Shown here piece by piece: positions 8,981 to 18,490 of a stretch of 64,000 nt of DNA. Position 1 is the stretch's first letter. Each line of letters starts with the position of its first letter. A model generated the notes under the pieces. It saw nothing but the letters and a program-made list of their open reading frames with translations, had not been told where the DNA came from and searched no databases. The position numbers were made by a program, and so were the translations under genes. This DNA comes from an uncultured Clostridia bacterium (GTDB lineage Bacteria > Bacillota > Clostridia > Lachnospirales > CAG-274): positions 89,660 to 153,659 of the forward strand of contig CATLIG010000002.1 of NCBI GenBank assembly GCA_949948985.1. Direction: 5' to 3'.

Positions 8981-11593
8981 TTATTGAACAGCTTTATTAT
9001 AATTAATTATGTCATACATATTTTTTCCGATTATTTCAAATGCTTTTTCATAGGGCATAGGTTTTCCAATATAAAAACCCTGTCCTATATCACAGCCTTT
9101 GCTGTTAAGCCAGTTAAGTTGTTTTTCATCTTCTATCCCCTCAGCTACAACAGACAGGTTTATGCATTTGGCAAGGTTAAGTATAAGAGATAAAATTTCT
9201 TTGTTTGTATTTTTTTCTGAAATGGTATCAGTGAAAGATTTATCAATTTTTAAAACATCAATAGGGATTTGTTTTAAATATGATAATGATGAATAACCGG
9301 TTCCGAAATCATCAAGTGAGAATTTTATACCATGTCTGTTTAAAATATTGATTTTTTCAACGGTTTCATCAATTGATTTAATAAGAACCGACTCTGTCAG
9401 TTCAAGTTTTATGTTTTTAGGATTAACATTTTTTTCTCTTATTGTATTTAGTACAAAATCAACAAAATCATCGCACATTATTTGTACTACAGATACGTTT
9501 ACTGATATACACAAGTCATCATAACCTCTGGAAACAAGCTCTTTAATAAAATTACAGGTTGATGTAAAAGCGAATTTTCCTATTGGAATTATAAGTTGGT
9601 TTTTTTCAGCCTGAGGAATAAATTTATTTGGCTGAACAAAGCCTTTACGTGGACTTAACCAACGAATAAGAGCTTCAAAACCATACAATTCGCCTGTTTT
9701 TATATTGTATTGAGGCTGATAGTATAATACAAACTCATTATTTTCAATAGCTCCCTTTAAATCATTTTCAATAGATATTATTTCATAAATTTCATTTCTC
9801 ATAGAGTTATTGAAATATTTAACTCTGTTACGCCCTTCTTCTTTTGCTCTTTGAAGCGCTATATCGGCGCATTTGAAAAGTTCTGTATAGGTTAAACCAT
9901 TATCGGGATAAAGACTTACACCCATACTTATTGACACATTTGTTCGTATATTACTTATGTAATATTCTTTATTTATAACGCTGAATACCTCATCAATATA
10001 TTTATTAAGTTCAGTTTCATTTTCTATATACTCATATAAAATTACAAACTCATCGCCACTTCTTTTGCATAGTTTGACTTTTATATTATCTATGCTTGAT
10101 ATACGATTGCTAATATCAATTATAAAGCTGTCGCCAGCACTGTGTCCAAACATTTCATTTATGTATTTAAAATTATCTATATCTATATACATAAGAGCGA
10201 TTTTTGTATTGGTAGTATTTACGATAATAATACTGTTGAAATATTCCTCAAGATAAATAAGGTTGTTTAATCCTGTAAGCTGGTCGAAATATGCTATTTT
10301 TTGTATTTTTTTTTCATAATCCTTTAAGGCTGAAATATTTGTCCCGATAAAATCAATAATATTTTTATTGTCCTTATGTGTATATGTGTTCCACAAAATA
10401 TAAATCCATTTTCCATCATTTCTTATAACCGGCATATCAAGCTGTTCTTCTGTTGCTTCTGATTTCAATATGTTTTCCAGATATGAGTCGAGAGATGTAT
10501 AATAGCTTTCAGGGATAATGCTATAAATAGAGCGGTTTTTAAAATCAGATTTTTTAAAACAGGCGATTTTTAAAAAATTATCGTTATAGTCAATAATTCC
10601 TCCGTTAGTATTCATTTTAAATGTTATTATATTTGAACTGTTTATAAAAAAATCACTTTTTTTCTTTTTATTTTTTAAATATTCCGTAAGCCTTGAAAAA
10701 TGAATTATCATAATGACAGCTATTAAAATAATAATAAGTGTCACTATTGTAATAACTGTATGAAGGGCATATATTTTATTATATAACTCGTTTTCGGGAA
10801 TCGCTGAAACAAGTATCCAGCCATTGTTTTTAAATGCTCGAAAAAATGTGAGCATATTTTTATCTTCATATACAAATTTTTCTTGTCCCCATAAAATTTC
10901 TGACGCTTTTTTCTGCATGGAACTTATAACGGATAAGTTTGAGTTATGTTCCTGCACAGCGCCCGTTTTTGTAAGATTGTCGGATATTTCTGAAGATGTG
11001 GAGGCTACTATTATCTTATCTGTGGTTGTTATAAAAGATATTGAGCCTTTTCCAAAATCAAAAGTTTTTATTATATCATTAAATTCAGAAATATTATAGA
11101 ATACAACTAGTATTTTTTCTACCTGACCTTTTATATTTCTTATAGGAGAAGCAACTGAAATAATCCATTTTTGACTGTTATAACTGTAAAATGGGTTGCT
11201 TATTGCCGTAATTCCGTCAAGGGAAGAACGAAAATATTCCTTATCTCTTATATATGTGGCTTCATTGTTATTTGATATATAGTTACCGTCTGTATCCACG
11301 ATAAACGCGTTTTCACAGGTTAAAGTGTTTTTTACAACAGAGAGGATTTTATCATAATCGATAGAATAGTTTTTGTACTTAAAATTTATTTCTGCTATTG
11401 TTTTTACCTCATTCAATTTAGCTGATATATTATTTTCTATTGTATTTGTAACAGTAATAAGTCTGTCCGAAGCATACATATTTGCCAGTTCAATAAGTTT
11501 TGAATGAACATATTTATGGTAAACGAAATAAAATATAATCGCAAGTATTATAATAATTATAAATCTAAAATATTTTTTGTTTTTTTTGTCCAA
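8981..11593 (-). CDS. Membrane dCache-PAS-GGDEF-EAL cyclic-di-GMP signalling protein
   Basis: An 870-residue sensor. TM1 (about 10-27), an extracytoplasmic double-Cache domain (40-270), TM2 (278-298), PAS (315-425), GGDEF (430-595) and EAL (610-865). The GGDEF signature reads SGDEF (512-516); this variant is known in some active cyclases, so activity is uncertain. The EAL domain looks complete: EAL at 640-642, LELTES, loop 6 DDFGTGYSSL (761-770), IDKSF and VVAEGIED, so phosphodiesterase activity is likely. I chose the TTG start at 11593, with AGGTAGG about 9 nt upstream. An upstream start at 11674 would put codons inside a family A repeat. The gene is flanked by palindromic repeats on both sides and has no operon partner. 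Confidence 0.92.
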   Translation of the reverse strand: MDKKNKKYFRFIIIIILAIIFYFVYHKYVHSKLIELANMYASDRLITVTNTIENNISAKLNEVKTIAEINFKYKNYSIDYDKILSVVKNTLTCENAFIVDTDGNYISNNNEATYIRDKEYFRSSLDGITAISNPFYSYNSQKWIISVASPIRNIKGQVEKILVVFYNISEFNDIIKTFDFGKGSISFITTTDKIIVASTSSEISDNLTKTGAVQEHNSNLSVISSMQKKASEILWGQEKFVYEDKNMLTFFRAFKNNGWILVSAIPENELYNKIYALHTVITIVTLIIILIAVIMIIHFSRLTEYLKNKKKKSDFFINSSNIITFKMNTNGGIIDYNDNFLKIACFKKSDFKNRSIYSIIPESYYTSLDSYLENILKSEATEEQLDMPVIRNDGKWIYILWNTYTHKDNKNIIDFIGTNISALKDYEKKIQKIAYFDQLTGLNNLIYLEEYFNSIIIVNTTNTKIALMYIDIDNFKYINEMFGHSAGDSFIIDISNRISSIDNIKVKLCKRSGDEFVILYEYIENETELNKYIDEVFSVINKEYYISNIRTNVSISMGVSLYPDNGLTYTELFKCADIALQRAKEEGRNRVKYFNNSMRNEIYEIISIENDLKGAIENNEFVLYYQPQYNIKTGELYGFEALIRWLSPRKGFVQPNKFIPQAEKNQLIIPIGKFAFTSTCNFIKELVSRGYDDLCISVNVSVVQIMCDDFVDFVLNTIREKNVNPKNIKLELTESVLIKSIDETVEKINILNRHGIKFSLDDFGTGYSSLSYLKQIPIDVLKIDKSFTDTISEKNTNKEILSLILNLAKCINLSVVAEGIEDEKQLNWLNSKGCDIGQGFYIGKPMPYEKAFEIIGKNMYDIINYNKAVQ

Positions 11594-11665
11594 ATTTATT
11601 CGCCTACCTTTAAAATTAGTATTAAGAAAACGCTGATTTAAAGGTATAAAAAATAAATGATAAAT

Positions 11666-11745
11666 TATAGTCAATCAACTTAAAAATAAGTAAGTTCAGC
11701 GGCTAAAAATCCTTTTTACCGTGTTGCTCAAGTTGATTGACTATA
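11666..11745. repeat. Family A palindromic element, short form
   Basis: TATAGTCAATCAACTT at 11666 and AAGTTGATTGACTATA ending at 11745. The interior keeps only AAAAATAAGTAAGTTCAGCG and a CCTTTTTACCGTG block, so it looks like an internally deleted long form. Confidence 0.85.
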
Positions 11746-11915
11746 ATTTACGGTATTTTTATAAGATTATTTTTTATATATTAAATTTAGCATTCACTAT
11801 CAATATTTTATCAAATTATAGTATATTTTACAAGAGGATTGTAAAATATATCGTAAAATCAATTTTTGAAAAATTCATGTTTTATAAATTTAAAAGGTTT
11901 TATTGTTATGGCAAC

Positions 11916-11990
11916 ATAGTCAAACAACTTAAAAAATAAACAGGTTAGACGGAAGAAAGTCTTTTTTACAGTGTTTGTGGCTGAAGATAT
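11916..11990. repeat. Degenerate family A half-copy
   Basis: ATAGTCAAACAACTTAAAAA at 11916 resembles a family A left end, followed by a degraded TCTTTTTTACAGTGTT block. No matching right end was found. Confidence 0.4.
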
Positions 11991-12029
11991 TGAGAAAAAT
12001 ATTTTTTTTATTGAATTATTAAACAGGTC

Positions 12030-12193
12030 TATAGTCAATCAACTTGAAAATGAGAAAAAGGAGGCAAGCTAAAAATTATTTTTGCAAGGCGGCGGAGGGA
12101 GAGCATAGTCGACTGCCTATGCCGACCGACGGCAACACGGCAAAAAGAATTTTTATTCGCCGAACTTACTTATTTTTAAGTTGATTGACTATA
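12030..12193. repeat. Family A palindromic element, long form
   Basis: Same orientation as, and almost identical to, the copy at 8517, with perfect 16-bp ends. It is preceded by TTATTAAACAGGTC, which resembles a family C right end, so two elements appear to abut. Confidence 0.85.
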
Positions 12194-12258
12194 ATGGCGC
12201 AGTTTCAAAAGAAGTCCAATAAATCTTTTTTAAAAAAATTTGTTTTTTTATTTTAATC

Positions 12259-12287
12259 TTGACATTTTATGAATATGATTATACCAT
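12259..12287 (+). promoter_or_regulatory. Candidate promoter for plsC
   Basis: TTGACA at 12259-12264, then TATACCAT (the -10 hexamer taken as TACCAT gives a 17-bp spacer). It lies about 190 nt before the start codon. Confidence 0.4.
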
Positions 12288-12477
12288 ATAAATAAATGAC
12301 TTGTTTTTATAGGTAATAGATTATACGTCTTATATAGCGAAAAAATGACAATCAAACTTTAATAAACCTGATATATTAAGGAATTATTTTATTTTTTGTA
12401 CTAAGATTTTATTATTTGCTGTAAAAGGCTAAGGACAAGTATGATAATGTATCGGAATTTTGGGAGGATTTGATTTA

Positions 12478-13221
12478 ATGTTTAAAAGTTTAAGAAGTAT
12501 ATACTGGTTTGTCAGTTTTATTGTTTCTATAGGATTTAGCTCAATAAAGCTTTTGAAAGCTAAAATGCTTGAAAAACAAGGAAAGTATGATGAACTTGAA
12601 AAGTACGCTTTTGATGTTACAACGAAATGGGCAAAAAGAAGGATGAAAGAAAGCGGGGCTGATATAGTTGTACATAATCAGGAAAAAATACCTAAAGACG
12701 GCGCCGTACTTTTTATGAGCAATCATCAGGGAAATTTTGATATAGCTATATTTATGGCGTCTATTGAGAAAAATACAGGTTTTGTCGCTAAAATAGAAAT
12801 GGAAAAAGCCATTATTGTAAGAGGGTGGATGAAATATATTCATTGCGTTTTTATGGATAGAAGCGATATTAAGCAGTCTTTTAAAATAATTTTGCAAGGT
12901 ATAGACGTTTTGAAAAACGGACATTCTCTTGTTGTTTTTCCCGAGGGAACAAGAAGTCAATGTGATGAAATGCATAAATTTAAATCAGGAAGCTTTAAAT
13001 TGGCTACAAAATCAAAGGTTCCTATTGTTCCTGTTACTCTTGACGGTTCGTATAAGCTTATGGAACAGCACGGCGGAACAATAACTCCCGCAAGGGTAGA
13101 CGTATATGTACATGACCCTATACCGACAGAGGGACTTACAAAAGATGAGATAAACGAATTGCCTGAAAGGGTTATGGACATTATAGCTACAAAGCTTCCT
13201 CAGAACAGAAAGAATGATTAA
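12478..13221 (+). CDS. plsC: 1-acyl-sn-glycerol-3-phosphate acyltransferase (PlsC family)
   Basis: Transfers an acyl chain to lysophosphatidic acid to make phosphatidic acid for membrane phospholipids, working at the cytoplasmic face of the membrane. The 247-residue protein has an N-terminal hydrophobic anchor (about 5-25) and the acyltransferase motifs in order: NHQGNFD (the HX4D catalytic block), VFMDRSD, FPEGTRS (glycerol-phosphate binding) and VPIVPVTLDGS. The ATG at 12478 is preceded by GGGAGG at 12462-12467; the in-frame codon at 12460 overlaps this site and is rejected. It converges on the HD-GYP gene with a shared terminator. Choice of acyl donor cannot be told from sequence. Confidence 0.93.
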   Translation: MFKSLRSIYWFVSFIVSIGFSSIKLLKAKMLEKQGKYDELEKYAFDVTTKWAKRRMKESGADIVVHNQEKIPKDGAVLFMSNHQGNFDIAIFMASIEKNTGFVAKIEMEKAIIVRGWMKYIHCVFMDRSDIKQSFKIILQGIDVLKNGHSLVVFPEGTRSQCDEMHKFKSGSFKLATKSKVPIVPVTLDGSYKLMEQHGGTITPARVDVYVHDPIPTEGLTKDEINELPERVMDIIATKLPQNRKND

Positions 13222-13263
13222 CAGCGTTGAAGAGAAGAAATTTGCAAACAATCTATTGCGTAT

Positions 13264-13303
13264 AAAAAAAGGTACTGCCTGTTACAGCGGCAGTACCTTT
13301 TTT
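13264..13303. terminator. Bidirectional terminator between plsC and the HD-GYP gene
   Basis: GGTACTGCC (13271-13279) and GGCAGTACC (13289-13297) form a perfect stem flanked by an A run on the left and a T run on the right, so it works for both converging genes. Confidence 0.9.
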
Positions 13304-14375
13304 ACAGAAGCTGAATTATTTCAAGTCCTGATTCTTTAGCCAAATCAATATATCTGTTTTCTACTTTCACCATAGGTTTTGACGGTCTTGTTTTATTGGC
13401 GAAAATAATAGTTCCGCATTTACCATTTGAAAGTCTTACGTTATATCCTACATAAGTATCAGATATTCCTGACAAAAATGCTAAAAGATATTCGGTGTCG
13501 AATTTTTGAAAACCATCTCTCTCAAAAAGCCTTATTACCTCAAAAGGACAGGATGCCGCCCGGTTGCCGATTCTTTTACCGGCAAGTTCGTCAAAAATAT
13601 CGGCAATAGCAATAAGTCTGGCTAAACGAGGAATTTCAAGACCTTTTTGACACATAGGATAACCTGTTCCGTCATATCTTTCATGGTGACTTAAAGCAAC
13701 CTGAGCAATTTGGTCAGTTACTTTATCTTTGAGGATATTATAGCCATATATAGCGTGTTTTCTTAAAAATTTTCTTTCTTCTGTTGATGGTTTTGGATTA
13801 TTAAGAACTTCATAAGGAATTTTTAATTTTCCGATGTCGTGCAAAAGAGCAGCCGCCAATACATCGTCAATATCATGCTTTGGCATTTTGGCCCATTTAG
13901 CGATAACAGCGCTCATAAGAGATACATTAAGGGAATGCTGATATACATCGTCCATTTCATCTTTCATACAGTTAAGCATTTCAAATACTTCCATACCTGT
14001 GCAAGTATTTGACATAACCACATCAACTTCCGCAATTACCTTATCAAAATCAATTTTGTCGTCTGTCCGGACTACCCTGTCGAGAGAACGCTTTACCTCT
14101 ACTTTGCTTGTCTCAAAATTTTCCTTGAACTTTTTAAATTCCGTACTATTTTTTACTTCTGAAACACTTGTAAAGGCGGGTCTTTTAAGTACGTCTCCGC
14201 TATCTTCCGTCTGAATAATAACAGCGGTAATTCCGGAATGGCATATTTTATTTATAGTATATGAATCAAGTACGGAACCTTTTGTAACAATAGTCGTACC
14301 AGAAATGGAAATGACATCAGTTGCGGTAACCATACCTTCTGTAAGTTTTTCAGCACGAACTCTGGTTTTTCTCAT
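13302..14375 (-). CDS. HD-GYP domain protein, probable cyclic-di-GMP phosphodiesterase
   Basis: A 357-residue soluble protein. Residues 1-140 resemble the N-terminal domain commonly attached to HD-GYP proteins in Gram-positives. The HD-GYP core follows: His147 in HSLN, the LLHDIGK metal motif (His179-Asp180), His206 in the RKHAIYGYNIL helix, and HHERYDGTGYP (230-240), the diagnostic GYP-type signature. Metal-binding positions are intact, so hydrolysis of cyclic-di-GMP to pGpG or GMP is likely. The ATG at 14375 is chosen because GAGGTG lies 8 nt upstream; a GTG 12 nt earlier overlaps that site. With the GGDEF/EAL protein 2 kb away it forms a small cyclic-di-GMP locus, although the two are not co-transcribed. 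Confidence 0.92.
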   Translation of the reverse strand: MRKTRVRAEKLTEGMVTATDVISISGTTIVTKGSVLDSYTINKICHSGITAVIIQTEDSGDVLKRPAFTSVSEVKNSTEFKKFKENFETSKVEVKRSLDRVVRTDDKIDFDKVIAEVDVVMSNTCTGMEVFEMLNCMKDEMDDVYQHSLNVSLMSAVIAKWAKMPKHDIDDVLAAALLHDIGKLKIPYEVLNNPKPSTEERKFLRKHAIYGYNILKDKVTDQIAQVALSHHERYDGTGYPMCQKGLEIPRLARLIAIADIFDELAGKRIGNRAASCPFEVIRLFERDGFQKFDTEYLLAFLSGISDTYVGYNVRLSNGKCGTIIFANKTRPSKPMVKVENRYIDLAKESGLEIIQLL

Positions 14376-15153
14376 TAAATAAATCACCTCTGTTTAAACA
14401 ATAATTGTAGCAACCCTTATAAATTATAGCAATCCATAGAACCGATAATTGCAAATAACAAAATATTATTGAAACAATTATGTTTTATAATTGTTATTAT
14501 TTTTTTGTTTCGCTATAATTAAGACAAATTAATTTGTTAAATACAAGGGTAAGTTTATAAATTATAGCAAAACAATAAGACAATACAGCAAATTTTTGTA
14601 AAATATGATATACTCAAGGATTATTTTATTGTTTTGTCTTAAAAAATTTGCGGATTGCTATAAGTTTGAATTATTTATTGTTTTGCCATAAGCTTATTTT
14701 TCTATAAAAATTTTAAACTCGCTGAATATATATCAGGAAATCATATGCCATATGCAAAATATAACAGTATAAATATAAAATTAACTGTGTATATGAAAAT
14801 TTATATTCAACGCTTTTTATGTATATGGGGCGCAATAAGGGAAAAGCCGGAAAAAATAGCAACACCCACATATGTACGAGAGGCTTAAATAACAAGCCGA
14901 TACTCGTTTAATTTAATACAGGACTCCGATAAATGGAGTATGAGAAATTTTTATAATAAATTTTACAATAAAATTTATAGAATTAATTATTTATATATTA
15001 ATACTACTATTTATTATAACATAACATTTATAATAAATACAACAACAAATTTAATTAATTTATTAAAACGGAAAAAATAATCGTATATCCATATTTTTTG
15101 TTGTTTCAGAGTATGTTTGAAAATATTTATGTAAAGGTTCTTGATAAATTTTT
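14376..15153. other. Intergenic AT-rich region with family B repeat pieces
   Basis: No convincing gene. It holds the minus-strand start region of the HD-GYP gene, scattered TATAGCAATCC and TTTCGCTATAA ends of family B, one complete family B copy (14573-14662), and about 450 bp of AT-rich sequence with no recognisable signal. Confidence 0.6.
14573..14662. repeat. Family B palindromic element
   Basis: Starts TATAGCAAAACAATAAGACA and ends AAATTTGCGGATTGCTATA. The inner blocks ACAGCAAATTTTTG and CAAAAAATTTGC-type sequences pair. Both ends read TATAGCAA outward. Confidence 0.6.
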
Positions 15154-16377
15154 TTATATTGGTTCAGAATCAGGGGAAAGCGTATAGTTTTCGGCAGTTT
15201 CGTTTTCATAGGTATCATTATTATATTGAGAATGACTTTGTATAATGGTTTTAAGCGTTTCGACCTCTTTTGTGAGCTTGGAAATCTTTATTATACAGAA
15301 TACAAGTGAAATTATCAGAGCAAAAAATGAAAATACAAAAAATATTCTTAATCTGTGATTTCTCTTTCTTGGTTTTGGTGCGGAACGTACAGTTTTTTTA
15401 TGTTCATTGTATTGTTTTGAACCATTATAATATGTTTTTTCCGGATAAATATTTTTATTCTCACTTAATGGAATTCTTTTTTTCTTTTTTACCGATTGAT
15501 TTCTCCCCCCGCGCCTCCGTGGACTGTATCTCAATACGTCTTCATAACTTGGTTCTCTGTGAGGCGCAGTTTTGCGCTCAAGGGGAGGAAGGTTTTTTGA
15601 GTACTCATAATTTTCAGATTTTTTCTTTGAGGCAGTTAAATCTGTTATAATTATATTGGGTTTTGTTTTTGTGAAATTTTTTTTAGGGGCATTAGGTTTG
15701 GGTTTATTTCCAAAAAGTTTTTTTGGGGCTGGTGTTTTGCTTAAATTATTTAAAGATTCCCGTTCTCTTTTTTTTCTGTCAAGTACATCCTCATATTCCC
15801 TGTAATCATCATCTTCATAAATGGACTCTTTTTTTATTTTTGTTTTTTTATTTTTTTTCTTCTTCTTAGGTTCATAGTCATATTCGTCAAAATCATCATC
15901 AAAGTCGTCATATTCATAATATTCATTTTTCTTTTTTTTGTTTGTATCTGATTTTTCATTTTGAATGGGGGAAGAAGGAATATTGGATTTAACGCTGTTG
16001 TTTTCAGCATTATTGCTGTAATTATCGGACTCGTCAGAATAATAAGAATCGTTCTCGGAAGAAATTTCTTTATCATAGCCGTTAAACTTATACTCACTGT
16101 TATATTCGGAAATCAGTTCGTCCTTTGGAAACTCGCTGAATGTATTTCCGAAATAAAAAGAACGTTCTTCGGTATTATTTTCCGAAGAGATTTCATAATC
16201 ATCTTCTTTGTAATTATTTGACGCGCTGGTATAATAAGGGTACTCATCGTCTTTTACATATTCATCAAAAAGCTGTCCGACAACTTTTCTTGTAAGAGAC
16301 GCATTATAAAAATTTAAAGTGTCTTCCAAATCCTGTTTTACCGCAGCTTTGCCTTTTGCTTTATTTGATTCTTTCAA
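15154..16377 (-). CDS. Acidic low-complexity protein with one membrane segment near its C-terminus
   Basis: 407 residues, not assigned to a known family. The first 30 residues are basic and helical. Residues 40-190 are Asp/Glu/Tyr/Asn-rich (DDDFDEYDYEPKKKKK and similar) and look disordered; 190-340 are Lys/Pro/Arg-rich. A single hydrophobic helix follows (about 345-367, IFFVFSFFALIISLVFCII), then a short coiled coil (ISKLTKEVETLKTII) and a polar tail. This predicts a large disordered cytoplasmic part and a short external coiled coil, as in some division or envelope-assembly proteins, but that is only analogy. The start is TTG with GGAGG 8 nt upstream. It is monocistronic and flanked by repeat-rich gaps. 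Confidence 0.7.
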   Translation of the reverse strand: MKESNKAKGKAAVKQDLEDTLNFYNASLTRKVVGQLFDEYVKDDEYPYYTSASNNYKEDDYEISSENNTEERSFYFGNTFSEFPKDELISEYNSEYKFNGYDKEISSENDSYYSDESDNYSNNAENNSVKSNIPSSPIQNEKSDTNKKKKNEYYEYDDFDDDFDEYDYEPKKKKKNKKTKIKKESIYEDDDYREYEDVLDRKKRERESLNNLSKTPAPKKLFGNKPKPNAPKKNFTKTKPNIIITDLTASKKKSENYEYSKNLPPLERKTAPHREPSYEDVLRYSPRRRGGRNQSVKKKKRIPLSENKNIYPEKTYYNGSKQYNEHKKTVRSAPKPRKRNHRLRIFFVFSFFALIISLVFCIIKISKLTKEVETLKTIIQSHSQYNNDTYENETAENYTLSPDSEPI

Positions 16378-17188
16378 AGTGATTACCTCCGATAAATATC
16401 AAAGATGTTTATATATAAGGGGAATTTTGAAAATTTGTGGATTTTAAGATGTTAGGTCTTAAAATTTATTATTGTTGTGACACAATTATCAGAAGTTCCC
16501 CAAGATTGAATTTTATATGCTTAGAGGAATAATAAAATAATACCATATCAAGTTTTTACAAATATTATAACTAAAAAGTTATTTTATTATTTCCTTATAA
16601 TTTATATATATAATTCTATAATTTTAAACGCAAAAAGTCAACGGTTATACAAATTTTAAAAATATTTTTATAAAAATATCAACAATACAAGAATATCCTC
16701 TTTACAATTTCTAATATATTATTTATACTAAGAGTATGTAATAACGTTATGGGATTTATGATATGGAGGGGGTCGCTTATAGCGAAACAATAAATGATTG
16801 TAGTAAAGTTACAAATGGTTGGTTAGATTTAATAAGTTATTTATATTAAATGTTAAATAATGAAATGCTGTCAATAAAATTGTTTTGCTGTTTCAAGTTG
16901 AGTATTATGCATTTTTGTATTTTTGCGAAAGGTCTTGTATAGCAACCGCAAAATTTTTAGGGTGAAACAACAAACTTGTTTAAAATTACTGCCATAACGA
17001 TTGACAAGAGATTTTTTTTGTAATTAAAGCCTGATTTTCGTGAAAATGATTTGAATATATTTTAAGAAAATCAGACAAATACAAGTGGAAAAATAGTTGT
17101 CAAGAGGTGTTATTGCGGGTTATTGAACAGGTTATTGTAAACTTGTCAGTAGCGGTATGGTTTTTAAAATTTTAAGGATGTGATATTT
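16378..17188. other. Intergenic region with family B and C remnants
   Basis: About 810 bp without a gene. TATAGCGAAACAATAAATG at 16779 and TATAGCAACCGC at 16936 are family B ends, with a TTGTTTTGCTGTTTC block near 16881. A hairpin CTGATTTTC...GAAAATCAG spans 17032-17082, and a family C right end TTGTCAAG...GGTTATTGAACAGGTTATTG lies at 17097-17137. Confidence 0.55.
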
Positions 17189-17848
17189 ATGAAAATAGAA
17201 AAAATAAGTGAAACTCAGATAAAGGTTTTTTTAAATCAATCTGACCTTAGAGAAAGGAATATAAAACTTACTGAGCTTGCCTATGGTTCGGAAAAAACAC
17301 AGGCGCTTTTTCGTGAAATGATGGAACAGGCTGTTGAAATGTGCGGTTTTGAAATAGAGGATTCTCCTCTTATGATTGAGGCGGCTCCGGCATCATCAGA
17401 CGGAATTGTCATTATTGTATCCAAAGTGCTTGATGAAAACCGTATGGACAATAAGTTTTCTCTTATGCCGCCTGCCAAAGAGGAAAGAAGATTCAAGAAA
17501 AACAGTATTAAAAAAGAGTTTTACGGGGAAGAGATATATGACGATACGAATGATTTTAATATTATAATTTATTCTTTTGACAGTATTGACGATATTTCAG
17601 CCGCCGCTCATAAAGCTGATAAACTCTATTCAGGAACAAATATTTTGTATTCATATAAAAATAAATATTTCCTTGTGATACAAAATGACAATCCAAAAGA
17701 CAATGTGGAAACGGATACGCTGGATATGATTTTTTCTGAATACGGAGATAAACATATATCAAACGTTATTTCAAAATATTTTCTTTCGGAGCATGGTGAA
17801 GTTATTGTAAAAGGCGATGTTATAAAAACTTTCGCGACTTTTATGTAA
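17189..17848 (+). CDS. mecA: Adaptor protein MecA
   Basis: MecA presents substrates to the ClpC unfoldase and ClpP protease; in Bacillus it controls competence. This 219-residue protein has the N-terminal substrate-binding region (MKIEKISETQIKVFLNQSDL, then the helical ALFREMMEQAVEMCGFE segment), a charged linker (about 90-125) and the C-terminal ClpC-binding alpha/beta domain (FDSIDDISAAAHKADKLY through FSEYGDKHISNVISKYFLSEHGEVI), which matches the family well. The ATG at 17189 has AAGGATG upstream and gives the canonical MKIEKI start. It is monocistronic, between repeat-bearing gaps. No ClpC gene is in the window. Confidence 0.93.
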   Translation: MKIEKISETQIKVFLNQSDLRERNIKLTELAYGSEKTQALFREMMEQAVEMCGFEIEDSPLMIEAAPASSDGIVIIVSKVLDENRMDNKFSLMPPAKEERRFKKNSIKKEFYGEEIYDDTNDFNIIIYSFDSIDDISAAAHKADKLYSGTNILYSYKNKYFLVIQNDNPKDNVETDTLDMIFSEYGDKHISNVISKYFLSEHGEVIVKGDVIKTFATFM

Positions 17849-17926
17849 AATATACACATAATTGGATAAATTAACGAAAACGGACGCGGGTGTATAATTA
17901 AAAAATTTATATTACAAAAAAATCGG

Positions 17927-17966
17927 TTGTCAATCGTTATCATGTAAGTTATTGAACAGGTATATT
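17927..17966. repeat. Family C right-end copy
   Basis: TTGTCAATCGTTATCATGTA followed by AGTTATTGAACAGGTATATTG, matching the right half of the fuller copy at 41482-41578. Confidence 0.5.
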
Positions 17967-18023
17967 GATTTTCCAGTTATTTTGTTTAAAACTTACAAAA
18001 TATTAAATATTAAAAATTTATTA

Positions 18024-18052
18024 TTGATTTTATATGGCTGCTGTGATATAAT
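18024..18052 (+). promoter_or_regulatory. Promoter of rpmE
   Basis: TTGATT and a perfect TATAAT with exactly 17 bp between them, about 72 nt before the rpmE ATG. Confidence 0.6.
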
Positions 18053-18124
18053 ATCTTCTGTTATGTTGTTGAAACGAAGAGATGCCAAAATGTATCTCAT
18101 ATTTTAAAGAAAGAGGTGTAAGCA

Positions 18125-18328
18125 ATGAAAGAAGGTATCCATCCGGAATACTATCAGGCTAAGGTAAAATGTAACTGCGGAAATGAGTTTGTTATGGGTT
18201 CAACAAAAGAGGAAATTCGAGTTGAGGTTTGCTCAAAATGTCATCCTTTCTATACGGGAAGTCAGAAGTTATTGCTTGACGCAGGCGGACGTGTTGATAA
18301 ATTCAATAAAAAATACGGCAGAAAATAA
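18125..18328 (+). CDS. rpmE: 50S ribosomal protein L31 (zinc-binding form)
   Basis: A 67-residue ribosomal protein that bridges the large and small subunits. It is the C+ form: CNC near residue 18 and CSKC near residue 37 give the zinc ligands, and the conserved HPFYTG and [11 protein letters not shown] motifs are present. Length is normal for the family. The AGAGGTG ribosome site lies upstream of the ATG. It stands alone, with its own promoter and a probable terminator at 18458-18490. Confidence 0.97.
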   Translation: MKEGIHPEYYQAKVKCNCGNEFVMGSTKEEIRVEVCSKCHPFYTGSQKLLLDAGGRVDKFNKKYGRK

Positions 18329-18457
18329 TTATTTGATTTTTCAAGAATTTTTGAAAGCTGCTTTTACCGGGAGTATTAAAATTTTTGCTTTTGGTATTTT
18401 CGTATTTACGGACAATGTTCAGAACATCTATGTTAAGGCTTTGTTTCGTTTAAAATC

Positions 18458-18490
18458 AGCCCTATGTCGTTTGGTGTAGGGTTTTTATTT
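18458..18490 (+). terminator. Probable terminator after rpmE
   Basis: CCCTA (18460-18464) pairs with TAGGG (18477-18481), followed by TTTTTATTTT. A second hairpin without a T run (AAGAGAA...TTCTCTT, 18495-18527) follows. The rest of the gap to 18782 holds only a candidate promoter. Confidence 0.55.

Noticed and set aside
11721..11939. Open frame of 72 codons upstream of plsC
   Set aside because: It starts inside a family A repeat, is AT-driven and resembles no protein.
8517..12193. Recurring repeats near 8.5, 11.7 and 12.0 kb as a CRISPR array
   Set aside because: The units are palindromic, of two lengths and kilobases apart, without regular spacers; they are transposon-like elements.
14713..14895. 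Minus-strand open frame of 60 codons in the gap after the HD-GYP gene
   Set aside because: It has no ribosome site and no recognisable protein features; AT-rich intergenic sequence.
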